A stretch of DNA of 56,582 nucleotides from JACNKV01 sp964645915 (GTDB lineage: Bacteria > Fidelibacterota > Marinisomatia > Marinisomatales > JACNKV01), in the NCBI GenBank assembly GCA_964645915.1, contig CAZYDH010000010.1, positions 1-56,582 of the forward strand, written 5' to 3'. How positions within the stretch are numbered: the stretch's first letter is position 1; the number at the start of each line of letters is the position of its first letter. Shown piece by piece: positions 24,623 through 33,841 of this stretch. The notes under the pieces were generated by a model. The model was not told the DNA's origin and did not search any database. It saw nothing but the letters and a program-made list of their open reading frames with translations. The translations under genes and the position numbers were made by a program.

Positions 24623-25996
24623 TTAGTTATGATTTGACTCTGTCGTTTCGTTTTCATTTGATAATTTTCGCCAAAGAGTTGTAGTCCCGATACCAAGTAC
24701 TTTTGCGGTTTTTGCGCGATTACCCTTGTATTTATTAAGAACAAATTGAATATATTTAGATTCGAAATCTTTCAGATTTACCACATCATCAAATAAAGCA
24801 ACGGGATCATTTGGATTAAGAGCTAAAAAATCCAGATGCTCAATTTCAATCAATGGATCATTACTTAATATTGTAATTCTTTCCATCGCATTTCTTAATT
24901 CTCTGATGTTCCCATTCCATGGAAGGCTTTGCAACCATTTTGAGGCTTCCGGTGTAAGCGAGAACGCCGGCTTATTTTGTTCTTTAGAAAATTGTCGTAG
25001 GAAGTAATCTGCTAAAAGAGGGATATCCTCAACCCGCTCTCTTAAGGGTGGAATATGAAATTCCAGGATATTTAGTCGATAATAAAGATCTTCGCGAAAT
25101 GCTTTATTTTTTATTAACGTTTTTAATGATTTGTTTGTTGCTGTGATAATACGGAAATCAGAATGAACCGTATTTTCACCTCCGACTCTGGTGAATTCCC
25201 TTAGCTCCATTACTCGAAGTAATTTGGCCTGCATGTCCATGCTCATTTCGCTAATCTCATCCAGGAAAATTGTCCCCTTATTTGCAAGCTCAAAACTACC
25301 TCGTTTTAATTTCACCGCATCGGTGAATGCTCCAATTTCATGCCCAAATAATTCACTTTCAATCAAGTGAATGGGAATAGCTGCACAGTTCCGTGCAATG
25401 AAGGCTTCCTGATATCGTTTGCTTCTCAAATGAATTTCGTTAGCAACTAATTCTTTCCCAGTTCCGCTTTCTCCCAAAAGTAATACAGTTGAATCCGTGT
25501 GACTAACCTGATTAATAAAATTCACAATGGATTGATAAGCATCACTAATTCCTATCAATTTAGAATTTTTGTGGTTTAGGTTAATGTGTTGTTTAAGAAT
25601 CTTATTTTCTTGGTTAAGTCGAATCTTTTCAACACAATTTCGTACAACTAACCGCAATTCATTTGGAGAGAAGGGTTTCTCAAGATAGTCATGTACACCA
25701 TACTTTAAGGCTGTAACAGCAGATTCATATGAAGAAAATGCAGTGATTAAAATGAATTCTACTTGAGTTTGTTTTTCCTGGATTCTAGAGATTAAATCCA
25801 ACCCATTCATCGGTTGCATTTTTAAATCAGTGATTACCAATCGGATGGGTTGTTCATCAACGATGGATAAAGCAGAGTATGGATTTGTGGTCGTAATGAC
25901 CTGATAACCATCTTTTTCTAATGTTTGTTTGATCGTTTCAAGAATGTCTCGTTCATCATCAACAACCAGTACAATAGGATTTTCTTGGGTGTTCAT
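24623..25996 (-). CDS. Sigma-54-dependent response regulator (NtrC family)
   Basis: The 457-residue protein has the three NtrC domains: a receiver (acidic D13/D14, phospho-acceptor D57 in VITDLKM, Lys in YLEKPF); a sigma-54 AAA+ domain with Walker A GESGTGKE (175-182), the sigma-54 contact loop GAFTDA (222-227) and Walker B GTIFLDEI; and a C-terminal Fis-type helix-turn-helix (KGNRAKTAKVLGIGTTTLWRKL). It starts 5 bases after the histidine kinase gene. A -24/-12 promoter and tandem palindromes upstream of the divergent porin-Liv operon are its probable target. Confidence 0.95.
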   Translation of the reverse strand: MNTQENPIVLVVDDERDILETIKQTLEKDGYQVITTTNPYSALSIVDEQPIRLVITDLKMQPMNGLDLISRIQEKQTQVEFILITAFSSYESAVTALKYGVHDYLEKPFSPNELRLVVRNCVEKIRLNQENKILKQHINLNHKNSKLIGISDAYQSIVNFINQVSHTDSTVLLLGESGTGKELVANEIHLRSKRYQEAFIARNCAAIPIHLIESELFGHEIGAFTDAVKLKRGSFELANKGTIFLDEISEMSMDMQAKLLRVMELREFTRVGGENTVHSDFRIITATNKSLKTLIKNKAFREDLYYRLNILEFHIPPLRERVEDIPLLADYFLRQFSKEQNKPAFSLTPEASKWLQSLPWNGNIRELRNAMERITILSNDPLIEIEHLDFLALNPNDPVALFDDVVNLKDFESKYIQFVLNKYKGNRAKTAKVLGIGTTTLWRKLSNENETTESNHN

Positions 25997-26001
25997 AAGC
26001 T

Positions 26002-27507
26002 TTATTTCGTGTTAGTGGTGGGGGTGATTGGCAGTAATACTATAACCTGAGTCCCGCAAACAAGACGACTGCGTGGATCGATAATATTATTGATCTGAAT
26101 ATCTCCACCGTGATTCATGACAATCTCGTAACTTAGGAACAGACCGATACCGGTACCCTGTTCTTTAGTCGAGTAAAATGGTTCATATATACGATCAATA
26201 TTTTTTGGGTTGATTCCTGGACCGGTATCTTGAAAATCTAATCTCATCATTTTGGTATCATCGGTGACCGTGATATTTATTCTACCATCCGTGTCTATTG
26301 CATCGATGGAGTTTTGTAAAATATTAACAAATACCCGTTCAATGTTTTTTACCACCAAGGGAATCTTTTTAATTTTGGATCGGTATTGTAATTTGACTTG
26401 GATGTTCTGTCGTTTACAACGAGGTAAAAACACTTCTTGAGTTTTGATTAAAATAGGTTGTAACGGCATCAGTTCAGGTTTGATTGGCATTAACCATGAA
26501 TACTCGGTTAAATCTTTGATCAGTGAAATTGCTCGGTTTGTATTTCGTATTATTCGTTCTACATTTTGTAGATTTTGCTTCTTTTCTATGTCCTCTTCCA
26601 ACAATTTGGAGGACATTAATATCGTATTTAATGGATTATTCAACTCATGTGCGACATTAGAGACTAAACGTCCCAAGGAAGTTAAACGTTGGTTGCGAGA
26701 TACTTTCTTCTCCAAATCCAATGACTTAGCGACTTCAGACTGAACTCTGGAAGCTAATTCAATATTAAACTGCTTGATAACCTGTCTGTTCTTTCGGAGT
26801 CGCTCAACCATTTCATTAAAGATTTTTGATATATGTCCAAATTCATCTTTGCGAACCAGATCCATCCGGGTGTTTAAATTATCTTCTGCAACTTCTTGAA
26901 TGTTCAAAGCCATGATTTTTAGAGGAGAAATAATCGATTGTTGTATTAACCGTAATGCGATGGTAGCTGTGAGTAAAAAGAAGATCAATCCACCGCCCAT
27001 AACGGTTTTAGCAGTTCGTAGATCGTCTGAAACATGCAAACGGATTTCCTCGATTGAAAAAAGGCTTGTAACAGAGCCAATTTTAATATTCCCTGAATTG
27101 ATATTCTCATAACAGATTAATGTATCTGTACCGGTCTGATTTATTTCGGTTGAGAATTGTTTTTTTAATATTTCCGGGGAATGAAATTCTGAAATGGGTT
27201 TTAAACTATAGATGATTTCTGAATCTTTATTTGTGATAAATACATCGATTGGATTCGTTCGAATACGATAATCCAATAATAATTTTTCAGTATTTGCTAA
27301 TGATTCTGACGGGTCATATTCAGATAAAAATTGAGTCAGATTTTTCGTTTCGGATTTTAATTCATGTAGACGTTTTGACTCAAGTGTTGTCTCAAAAGCA
27401 TGGATAGTAAAATACCCAAATAAAATTAAAATGAGGAATATAGAACCAAAATAAATCAGTAGTTTATTATTAATAGAGTAGTAGGGTTTTACTGATTGGA
27501 TGGACAT
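26002..27507 (-). CDS. Membrane sensor histidine kinase (NtrB-like partner)
   Basis: The 501-residue kinase has an N-terminal transmembrane helix (about 17-35), an extracytoplasmic sensor of roughly 130 residues, a second helix (about 168-190), a HAMP linker, and a HisKA dimerisation domain with the phospho-accepting H287 (NVAHELNNPLN). The HATPase domain has the N box (NILQNSIDAI), DTGPGI and GTGIGLFLSYEIV boxes. The periplasmic sensor suggests detection of an external or periplasmic ligand, perhaps the solute imported by the neighbouring transporter. It lies immediately upstream of its NtrC-type regulator. Confidence 0.93.
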   Translation of the reverse strand: MSIQSVKPYYSINNKLLIYFGSIFLILILFGYFTIHAFETTLESKRLHELKSETKNLTQFLSEYDPSESLANTEKLLLDYRIRTNPIDVFITNKDSEIIYSLKPISEFHSPEILKKQFSTEINQTGTDTLICYENINSGNIKIGSVTSLFSIEEIRLHVSDDLRTAKTVMGGGLIFFLLTATIALRLIQQSIISPLKIMALNIQEVAEDNLNTRMDLVRKDEFGHISKIFNEMVERLRKNRQVIKQFNIELASRVQSEVAKSLDLEKKVSRNQRLTSLGRLVSNVAHELNNPLNTILMSSKLLEEDIEKKQNLQNVERIIRNTNRAISLIKDLTEYSWLMPIKPELMPLQPILIKTQEVFLPRCKRQNIQVKLQYRSKIKKIPLVVKNIERVFVNILQNSIDAIDTDGRINITVTDDTKMMRLDFQDTGPGINPKNIDRIYEPFYSTKEQGTGIGLFLSYEIVMNHGGDIQINNIIDPRSRLVCGTQVIVLLPITPTTNTK

Positions 27508-27600
27508 TTACATCTCTTAGATAAATTGATATATTGATCGCAATTATGATTCATGTAGTATTTCTTAACTTAAAGAACATTGAAATATACGCCTAAAGGG

Positions 27601-27632
27601 TTTCATTTTGAAATGTTTATTTCATAATGAAA
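27601..27632 (+). promoter_or_regulatory. Two tandem TTTCA-N3-TGAAA palindromes (candidate NtrC-type enhancer sites)
   Basis: Perfect 13-base palindromes TTTCATTTTGAAA (27601-27613) and TTTCATAATGAAA (27620-27632) are spaced 19 bases centre to centre, about two helical turns. They lie about 60-90 bases upstream of the -24/-12 promoter, the usual place for sigma-54 activator sites. Confidence 0.6.
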
Positions 27633-27692
27633 CCTATTCAAGAAAATGTATATATAAGATTCTTTGTCGGAACAATCCGATTGGTTAAACTT

Positions 27693-27707
27693 TGGCATAA
27701 TATTTGC
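27693..27707 (+). promoter_or_regulatory. Sigma-54 (-24/-12) promoter of the porin-Liv operon
   Basis: TGGCAT-AATAT-TTGC matches the TGGCAC-N5-TTGC consensus with one mismatch. The invariant GG (27694-27695) and GC (27706-27707) are separated by exactly 10 bases. Transcription would start near 27719, about 75 bases before the porin ATG. The adjacent divergent gene pair encodes a sigma-54 activator and its kinase. Confidence 0.75.
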
Positions 27708-27794
27708 TGTTTATAGCATATATTACTATAAAAGGTAAAAAACAGAAAATTCCAAATAACATATGGAATCAAATCAAACAATAGGAGGTTAAGA

Positions 27795-28856
27795 ATGAGG
27801 AAATTACTCATTGTTACATTAATGCTGACCAGTATGGTCTCGATCGCTTTAGCTGATATCGTGATCTCTGGCGATGCTCGTGTTCGTCCAAGGATGGATG
27901 TAAAAGACAACGGAGAATACGGAAGCAAAACAGTAAACAATTACTATATGTATCGTGCAAGATTAAACATCAAAGCTACGATCGGTGATGGATGGTATTT
28001 TAATACGAAATTGGGAACAAATGGTGTAGCATATTGGACCGGAAAATTTGGCACAGGTACTACTCCCAGTGGTTCTTCGCTGCCATCTGCAGGACGCGGT
28101 GCTCTGAGTTTCATGGAACTTTATTACGGATTAAAAAAAGATGCCTTTGGATTTGCACTAGGATTACTTCCATTAAGTGGTTATAGTAATCCTGCATTGG
28201 ATCTCCATTTCTATCCTACAAAAGTAGTGGATATTCCATGGTTGATCTTTAACAACAATGCTTTTCATGGTTTCAGCGGATACTATAAACTAGGTCCGGG
28301 AAAATTAAATGCATTGGTTTCTGTTGATAATAATGTGACTCAATCTACTGAGCCTTTGGAAGGTGATGTAGCAGAAGCTAAAGATCAGTATACACTAATG
28401 TTCAACTATGGAGTTAAAGTTGCTGGAATATCTGTAGCTCCTTGGTTACTCTACACAATGGCGAATGAAGGTGAAGCGGCTCCAATGACTTACGGAGCAA
28501 ATGTAACCGGTCCTAAATTAGCCGGTTTTTCCCCTGCGGTATCTTTCTTTATGACCAGTCAACAAGTTGAAGGAACCAGCAAATACACCGGTAATACTAT
28601 GAGAGTTAAACTGTCAGGAAAAGTTGGTCCGGGATCATTACTTTTCTGGTATGATATGGCCAAAATGGAATGGGATGGAGCAGATACTCATGATTACTCT
28701 TATATTTGGGCACATTACAAGTATGTTGTGTATAAATCCGATAAAGGTGAGTTTAGCTTAAAACCAACTGTTCGAATTGCAACAGATGCGGTTGAAGGAA
28801 CGAAAGATTATAGTCGTTCTAAATTTGAACTAACTACGGAATTCAAATTTAAATAA
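27795..28856 (+). CDS. Outer-membrane porin-like beta-barrel protein
   Basis: The 353-residue protein has a signal peptide ending ALA and then alternating aromatic/polar strands throughout (VISGDARVRPRMDV, YMYRARLNIKATIG, FELTTEFKFK at the end), the pattern of a 16-strand-type porin. The last strand ends with F-K-F-K. It follows a strong AGGAGG and is the first gene behind the sigma-54 promoter, directly ahead of the transporter's binding protein. It probably lets the Liv substrate cross the outer membrane. The family is not recognised precisely. Confidence 0.8.
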   Translation: MRKLLIVTLMLTSMVSIALADIVISGDARVRPRMDVKDNGEYGSKTVNNYYMYRARLNIKATIGDGWYFNTKLGTNGVAYWTGKFGTGTTPSGSSLPSAGRGALSFMELYYGLKKDAFGFALGLLPLSGYSNPALDLHFYPTKVVDIPWLIFNNNAFHGFSGYYKLGPGKLNALVSVDNNVTQSTEPLEGDVAEAKDQYTLMFNYGVKVAGISVAPWLLYTMANEGEAAPMTYGANVTGPKLAGFSPAVSFFMTSQQVEGTSKYTGNTMRVKLSGKVGPGSLLFWYDMAKMEWDGADTHDYSYIWAHYKYVVYKSDKGEFSLKPTVRIATDAVEGTKDYSRSKFELTTEFKFK

Positions 28857-28867
28857 TCAAAATCATT

Positions 28868-28912
28868 GACCATTGAGAGCATAAGATAACAATTTTTATG
28901 CTCTCAATGGTC
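28868..28912 (+). repeat. 17-bp perfect hairpin between porin and binding-protein genes
   Basis: GACCATTGAGAGCATAA (28868-28884) pairs perfectly with its complement at 28896-28912 around an 11-base loop. There is no T tract, and the next ribosome binding site (AAGGAGG) begins 6 bases later. It is more likely an mRNA-stabilising or partial-attenuation element than a full terminator. Confidence 0.8.
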
Positions 28913-28932
28913 TATTTCAAGGAGGTAAAGTT

Positions 28933-30168
28933 ATGAAAAGAATACTCATTATTAGTCTTTCACTATTGGTGTTATTCGGTTCATTCTCCGGCTGTGGTAA
29001 AAAGGAAGCTGGTCCAATTAAAATTGGTATTTTGTTACCGCTAACAGGTTCAAAAGCCAAATTTGGTGAAATGGAAAAGAATTCTTTTGAAATGGCCAAG
29101 GATGAAATTAATGCAGCCGGTGGTATCAATGGACGTCCACTTAAGTTTGTGTATGAAGATGATACAGGAAAACCGGATGTTGGACGTATGGGAATTGAAA
29201 AACTGATATCTGTAGATAAAGTCCCATTAGTCAGTGGAGGATATAGTTCTTCTGTTACTTTTGCTGCCGCACAAGTCGCTCAAAAGTATCGGACACCGTT
29301 CCTGATTTGTACCGGTTCGGTAGATAAGATCACTCAACCTGAGGATTTTGGCTTATCAACTGCTGATAGTGATAAATTTTATATTTATCGGTTAAATCCA
29401 CCTGTTTCTGAATACTCCTCAGGATTAGAAGGATTCTTAACGAATGTTGTAAAACCAAAATCTGTTGTGATCTTTCATGAAAACACCACATTTGGCACAA
29501 AAGGTGCAGGAAGCTTTAAGAAATCCTGTGAAAAACTCGGATTCGATGTAAAAGCTGTTGAATCTTATACAGAAGGTACTGTGGATTTCAAACCATTATT
29601 GATGGAAGTGAAAAAATACAATCCGGATATCGTATATATGATATCTTACGTAATGGATGCTGCACTTTTGATGAAACAATCAAAAGAACTACAATTATCA
29701 CCAGAACTGTTTGTCGGTGCAGGTGCAGGATACACGATGCCAGCATTTAAAGAAAATGCCGGTGTTGCATCAGAGAAAGTTGTTTCCGCCACACTTTGGC
29801 ATCAAACACTTCCGATCCCTGGGGCAACTAAATATTTCAACGATTACGTTGCAAAATTTGGAGATAAATCACCCCCGGATTATCATGGTGTCGAAGGATA
29901 TGCGGCTGCTTATGTAGTAAAAGATGCTCTTGAAAGAGCAAAAACATTAGATCCTGAAGGAATAAAAGCAGCCTTAGATAAAACCGACATGATGACGGCT
30001 TTCGGACCTGTCAAATTCACTTCATATGGAAAGAAAATTCATCAAAATAAGATGGAAACATATGTTGTTCAGTGGATTGACGGCGACTTAAAACTTATTT
30101 GGCCAAAAAACCTAGCAAATGCTGACTATGCATTTCCGGTTGATTGGGCAAAAGAGTGGGCTAAATAA
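28933..30168 (+). CDS. livK: Branched-chain amino acid-type ABC transporter substrate-binding lipoprotein
   Basis: The 411-residue protein has a lipoprotein signal with Cys near residue 21 (GSFSGCGKK) and the type I periplasmic-binding fold of the Leu/Ile/Val-binding family: KIGILLPLTGSKAKFGE, DEINAAGGINGRPLKFVYEDD, VSGGYSS and VVIFHENTTFG. This family takes up branched-chain amino acids but also urea, amides and aromatic acids, so the ligand is open. It is followed by both permeases and both ATPases. Confidence 0.88.
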   Translation: MKRILIISLSLLVLFGSFSGCGKKEAGPIKIGILLPLTGSKAKFGEMEKNSFEMAKDEINAAGGINGRPLKFVYEDDTGKPDVGRMGIEKLISVDKVPLVSGGYSSSVTFAAAQVAQKYRTPFLICTGSVDKITQPEDFGLSTADSDKFYIYRLNPPVSEYSSGLEGFLTNVVKPKSVVIFHENTTFGTKGAGSFKKSCEKLGFDVKAVESYTEGTVDFKPLLMEVKKYNPDIVYMISYVMDAALLMKQSKELQLSPELFVGAGAGYTMPAFKENAGVASEKVVSATLWHQTLPIPGATKYFNDYVAKFGDKSPPDYHGVEGYAAAYVVKDALERAKTLDPEGIKAALDKTDMMTAFGPVKFTSYGKKIHQNKMETYVVQWIDGDLKLIWPKNLANADYAFPVDWAKEWAK

Positions 30169-30189
30169 TTATTGGTTGATGTGAATAGA

Positions 30190-30233
30190 AGTATAGATTG
30201 GGTCAGATAAATCAGTCTGGCTCAATCTATACT
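30190..30233 (+). repeat. 18-bp hairpin between binding-protein and permease genes
   Basis: AGTATAGATTG (30190-30200) pairs with CAATCTATACT (30223-30233), and the stem continues inward with GGTCAGA against TCTGGCT including two G-T pairs. The loop is about 8 bases. There is no T tract. A protective 3' structure here would favour high levels of binding protein over the permeases. Confidence 0.75.
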
Positions 30234-30317
30234 CATCAAGATCATCATTCAACCATTGTTGAGTTAAACCACAACTCACTTTAACGATTTTCACAACATT
30301 ACTTATCGGTTAACACT

Positions 30318-31229
30318 ATGGAAACGTTTATTCAAACATTGATATCCGGTCTGCTTATCGGAGGATTGTACGCCATCATTGGGATTGGGATGACTCTGAT
30401 CATGGGCGTACTGGGTATTATCAACTTAGCACATGGACAGATCCTAATGGTTTCCATGTATATTACATGGATATTTTGGAAATATTTTGGGATTGATCCA
30501 TATATAGCAATATTTTTAACAATTCCCATTGTATTTATTTTTGCAGAGGGATTAAGTAAATATTTTTTACACCCATTAATTAAAAAGGATTCAATCCTAC
30601 CTGAAAACCAAGTATTAATGACGGTTGGTTTGGGAATGGTCATTATGGAACTTGCCCGAGCAATCTTTACCAGTGACTTTCAATCTATTGCTCCAACTGA
30701 AACAGTTTTTGGAACATCAATTACTCCTCCCGAGCATGTCACAGGTTCATTTAATATTGGGAATATTTCATTAGCAACCCCGCTGGTCATTGCATTTGTT
30801 ATCGCATTGATTTTAACCATCGGTTTGTTTTTGTTCTTAATGAAGACAGATTTGGGGCGGTCCGTTCGAGCTACAGCTCAAGATAAAAGTGCAGCAGCGT
30901 TAATGGGTATCAATACCGGAAAGATAACCATATTGACCTATGGAATAGGAAGTGCTCTCGATGCAGGTGCAGGATCCCTTTTACTCCCGGTCTATTATCT
31001 TTATCCGGATGTGGGTCCCATTTTTACGGTTAAAGCATTTGTGATCACTATTCTTGGTGGCTTGGGATCAACCGTAGGAGCGATTTTTGGAGGATTGATT
31101 TTAGGACTCGCTGAAACCTTTGGAGCGACCTATATCTCCATGGGATATCGAGATGCTGTAGGGTTAGTGATATTCCTGATCGTTCTAGTGTTTATCCCCG
31201 GCGGATTAAAACGATTGACAAAGATTTAG
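30318..31229 (+). CDS. livH: Branched-chain amino acid-type ABC transporter permease (LivH)
   Basis: The 303-residue membrane protein has about eight helices and family motifs: GLYAIIGIGMTLIMGVLGIINLAHG near the N-terminus, the cytoplasmic coupling region GRSVRATAQDKSAAALMGIN, and a C-terminal VTILGGLGSTVGAIFGGLILG. It forms the translocation pore with LivM. The gene follows the binding protein after 149 bases containing a hairpin. Confidence 0.92.
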   Translation: METFIQTLISGLLIGGLYAIIGIGMTLIMGVLGIINLAHGQILMVSMYITWIFWKYFGIDPYIAIFLTIPIVFIFAEGLSKYFLHPLIKKDSILPENQVLMTVGLGMVIMELARAIFTSDFQSIAPTETVFGTSITPPEHVTGSFNIGNISLATPLVIAFVIALILTIGLFLFLMKTDLGRSVRATAQDKSAAALMGINTGKITILTYGIGSALDAGAGSLLLPVYYLYPDVGPIFTVKAFVITILGGLGSTVGAIFGGLILGLAETFGATYISMGYRDAVGLVIFLIVLVFIPGGLKRLTKI

Positions 31230-31239
31230 GGGGATTACA

Positions 31240-32232
31240 ATGAAACAATTATTGAAAAAATTAGAATTAACCCGCATGGAATGGATAGCTCTTGGGATCG
31301 CATGCATTATTCCATTCGTATTTCATACATCTCTATATATACAGGGAATATTGATTTTGATCATGTTGTGGGTTGTGCTTGGTACGTCTTGGAACTTACT
31401 GGCAGGATTTACAGGTCAAGTGTCATTTGGACATGCAGCATTTTTTGGTATTGGAGCTTATGCGTCGGCAATACCCTATCTACATTGGAAAATCTCACCA
31501 TGGTGGGGATTGGTAACCGGTGGACTTGCGGCGGTCCTGTTTGGATATCTACTCGGAAAACTTGTTTTTCGTCTGAGAGGTCCATATTTTGCACTCGGAA
31601 CGTTAGCATCCGGGGAAATCCTACGTCTTGTATTTGGAGAAGAGGAATGGTTGACAAATGGTCACAATGGAATTCTTTACATGACAACTTGGATCAGCAA
31701 ATACCCATATTATTTTATTATTTTGGGAATTGCGATCTTAAGTGTGGCTGTTGTCAAATTGATTATGAAAAGTAAACTGGGATTTTATTTCCTGTCAATT
31801 CGTGAAGATCAGGAAGCGGCTGAAGCGTTGGGAATTGATACAACCCGTTATAAAAATATCTCACTTGGTGTATCAGCATTCTTAGCTGGAACAGCCGGTG
31901 CTTTTTATATGATTTACATGGGATTTGTAGACCCAGAGGTTGTATTTGCTTTACATCATATTTCAATTATTACCATTTTAGTTGGAATTATAGGTGGTGT
32001 AGGAACAATCTGGGGACCGCCTGTCGGAGCAGTTATTATGGTGTTTGTTCAGGAATTATTTAGATCAAGTTTGTTTGGTATAGGTCCGTCATGGATATCA
32101 CGAATACATGCTTTGGTTTTCGGAGCCCTTGTTGTGGTTGTTATTCTTTACATGGCCGGAGGTGTCGTTGGTGATTGGGACTTGATTAAGAATAAACTAA
32201 AACGGATAAAAGGATCGGGGGCTACATCATGA
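31240..32232 (+). CDS. livM: Branched-chain amino acid-type ABC transporter permease (LivM)
   Basis: The 330-residue membrane protein has LivM marks: WNLLAGFTGQVSFGHAAFFGIGAYA, the coupling segment REDQEAAEALGIDTTRYK and IIGGVGTIWGPPVGAVI. It pairs with LivH. It starts 10 bases after livH, preceded by AGGGGGAT, and its stop overlaps the livG start (ATGA). Confidence 0.93.
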   Translation: MKQLLKKLELTRMEWIALGIACIIPFVFHTSLYIQGILILIMLWVVLGTSWNLLAGFTGQVSFGHAAFFGIGAYASAIPYLHWKISPWWGLVTGGLAAVLFGYLLGKLVFRLRGPYFALGTLASGEILRLVFGEEEWLTNGHNGILYMTTWISKYPYYFIILGIAILSVAVVKLIMKSKLGFYFLSIREDQEAAEALGIDTTRYKNISLGVSAFLAGTAGAFYMIYMGFVDPEVVFALHHISIITILVGIIGGVGTIWGPPVGAVIMVFVQELFRSSLFGIGPSWISRIHALVFGALVVVVILYMAGGVVGDWDLIKNKLKRIKGSGATS

Positions 32233-32975
32233 AAACATTATTTGAAGTGAATAACCTCACAAAACATTTTGGAGGATTGACAGCAGTAGATCATGTGAAC
32301 TTTTCGGTAAATGAAGGTGAAATATTTGGACTTATCGGTCCGAATGGTAGTGGAAAAACAACGATCTTCAATTTGATCAATTCGTATTTCCCGGTATCCG
32401 AAGGTACGATTGTTTTTAATGATCATGATATCACGAATACTCCAACATATGAAATAGCCAAACTGGGTATTGGAAGAACGTTTCAGGTTGTAAAACCGCT
32501 TAAACGATTGACGGTTGAAGATAATGTTATGGCAGGGGCCTTTGCTCGAGAAAGCACCTTTGAAGGTGCTCGAAAAGTTGCAAAAGACGTGTTGGAATTT
32601 TGTCACTTATCAAATGAATCAATGATGAAAGCTGGAAGTCTTCCCATTGGAGGAAGAAAACGGCTAGAGATCGCTAAAGCACTTGCAACAAGACCAAGTT
32701 TACTCCTCTTAGATGAAACTGCAGCCGGATTAAATCCGACTGAATTGGTCGAAGCCATTGATATTATGAAAAAAATACGTGATGAATTAGGCATTACTAT
32801 TATCATTGTCGAACATATCATGAAAGTGATCATGACCATCAGCGATCGGATCCATGCCATAGCGCACGGTGCAACGATTGCCGAAGGCACACCGGAAGAA
32901 GTATCCAAAGATCCGGCAGTGATTGAAGCTTATTTAGGAACCGATTATACCATGGGAGACGAGACAAATGCTTAG
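32229..32975 (+). CDS. livG: ABC transporter ATP-binding protein (LivG)
   Basis: The 248-residue ATPase has Walker A GPNGSGKT (37-44), Q-loop RTFQVVKPL, Walker B LLLLDETAAGLNP and the His switch IIVEHIM. The signature is unusual: LPIGGRKRLEIA takes the place of the normal LSGGQ-like sequence, a deviation in the direction usual for LivG proteins (LSYGQQRRLE) but stronger. The C-terminal extension EAYLGTDY is typical of the family. It is coupled on both sides by short overlaps. Confidence 0.93.
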   Translation: MKTLFEVNNLTKHFGGLTAVDHVNFSVNEGEIFGLIGPNGSGKTTIFNLINSYFPVSEGTIVFNDHDITNTPTYEIAKLGIGRTFQVVKPLKRLTVEDNVMAGAFARESTFEGARKVAKDVLEFCHLSNESMMKAGSLPIGGRKRLEIAKALATRPSLLLLDETAAGLNPTELVEAIDIMKKIRDELGITIIIVEHIMKVIMTISDRIHAIAHGATIAEGTPEEVSKDPAVIEAYLGTDYTMGDETNA

Positions 32976-33672
32976 TGTACAAAATGTCCATATGAGTTAT
33001 GGTGATTTGCAAGTTCTGTGGGATATATCTTTTGAAGTAAAAGATAAAGAGATTGTGGTTTTGGTTGGGGCGAACGGTGCCGGAAAATCCTCAATTCTAA
33101 AAACGATTTCAAATGTTCAGAAAGCGAATTCAGGTTCTATAAAATGTGATGGTGTAGAACTGACTACTGCAGACCCGAAAGAAATCATTGAACAAGGAAT
33201 TATTCACATCCCTGAGGGAAGACTGCTTTTCAATGAAATGACAGTTGAAGAAAACCTTGTCATGGGTTCTATTTCAGAGAGAGCAAAACCTCACCGAAAT
33301 GAAATGATTGACTATTGCTATGAATTATTTCCTCGATTAAAAGAAAGAAGAAGACAACAAGCCGGTACATTGTCCGGAGGGGAACAACAAATGGCAGCAG
33401 TTGCTCGTGGATTGATGGCACGTCCATCCATCCTGATGTTGGATGAGCCATCCCTTGGGTTAGCACCCATCTTGGTTCAGGATATCTTCAATATCGTGAA
33501 AAAGATCAATCAAGAAGGGATTACCATCTTACTCGTAGAACAAAATGTAAGGCAGACATTGGCATTTTGTCATCGTGCATACGTTTTGGAAAACGGTCGA
33601 GTAACAAAAGAAGGAACTGGTCAGGAATTACTAAAGGATGAATATGTGAGAGAGGCATACTTAGGTATTTAA
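32968..33672 (+). CDS. livF: ABC transporter ATP-binding protein (LivF)
   Basis: The 234-residue ATPase has Walker A GANGAGKS (34-41), HIPEGRLLFNEMTVEENL (the LivF Q-loop region), a canonical signature LSGGEQQM, Walker B ILMLDEPSLGLAP and LLVEQNV. It overlaps livG by 8 bases and forms the second ATPase of the heterodimer. A terminator follows 22 bases later. Confidence 0.95.
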   Translation: MLSVQNVHMSYGDLQVLWDISFEVKDKEIVVLVGANGAGKSSILKTISNVQKANSGSIKCDGVELTTADPKEIIEQGIIHIPEGRLLFNEMTVEENLVMGSISERAKPHRNEMIDYCYELFPRLKERRRQQAGTLSGGEQQMAAVARGLMARPSILMLDEPSLGLAPILVQDIFNIVKKINQEGITILLVEQNVRQTLAFCHRAYVLENGRVTKEGTGQELLKDEYVREAYLGI

Positions 33673-33694
33673 TCTATTCATTAATATTCGACTT

Positions 33695-33722
33695 AAAAAG
33701 GGCATGTACAATGCCCTTTTTT
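33695..33722 (+). terminator. Rho-independent terminator of the porin-Liv operon
   Basis: AAAAAGGGCAT (33695-33705) pairs with ATGCCCTTTTT around loop GTACA, followed by more Ts. Confidence 0.9.
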
Positions 33723-33743
33723 ATTTGATTTAATCGACTAAAT

Positions 33744-33775
33744 AAGATAAAACTGTCTATTTATCTTGTTAGATA
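33744..33775 (+). promoter_or_regulatory. AGATA/TATCT half-site array upstream of the first MerR gene
   Basis: AAGATAAA (33744-33751) and TTTATCTT (33760-33767) form a perfect dyad, and TATCT-TGTT-AGATA (33762-33775) forms a second that shares an arm. The same half-sites occur as AGATA-N4-TATCT palindromes beside the second MerR gene near 42.8-42.9 kb. Binding by the MerR proteins is an inference. Confidence 0.4.
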
Positions 33776-33841
33776 TTTATTATATTATTTAATATTCCTC
33801 ATGTATATAATACAGGTTTTCTAAAATATGGAATTAAGACT

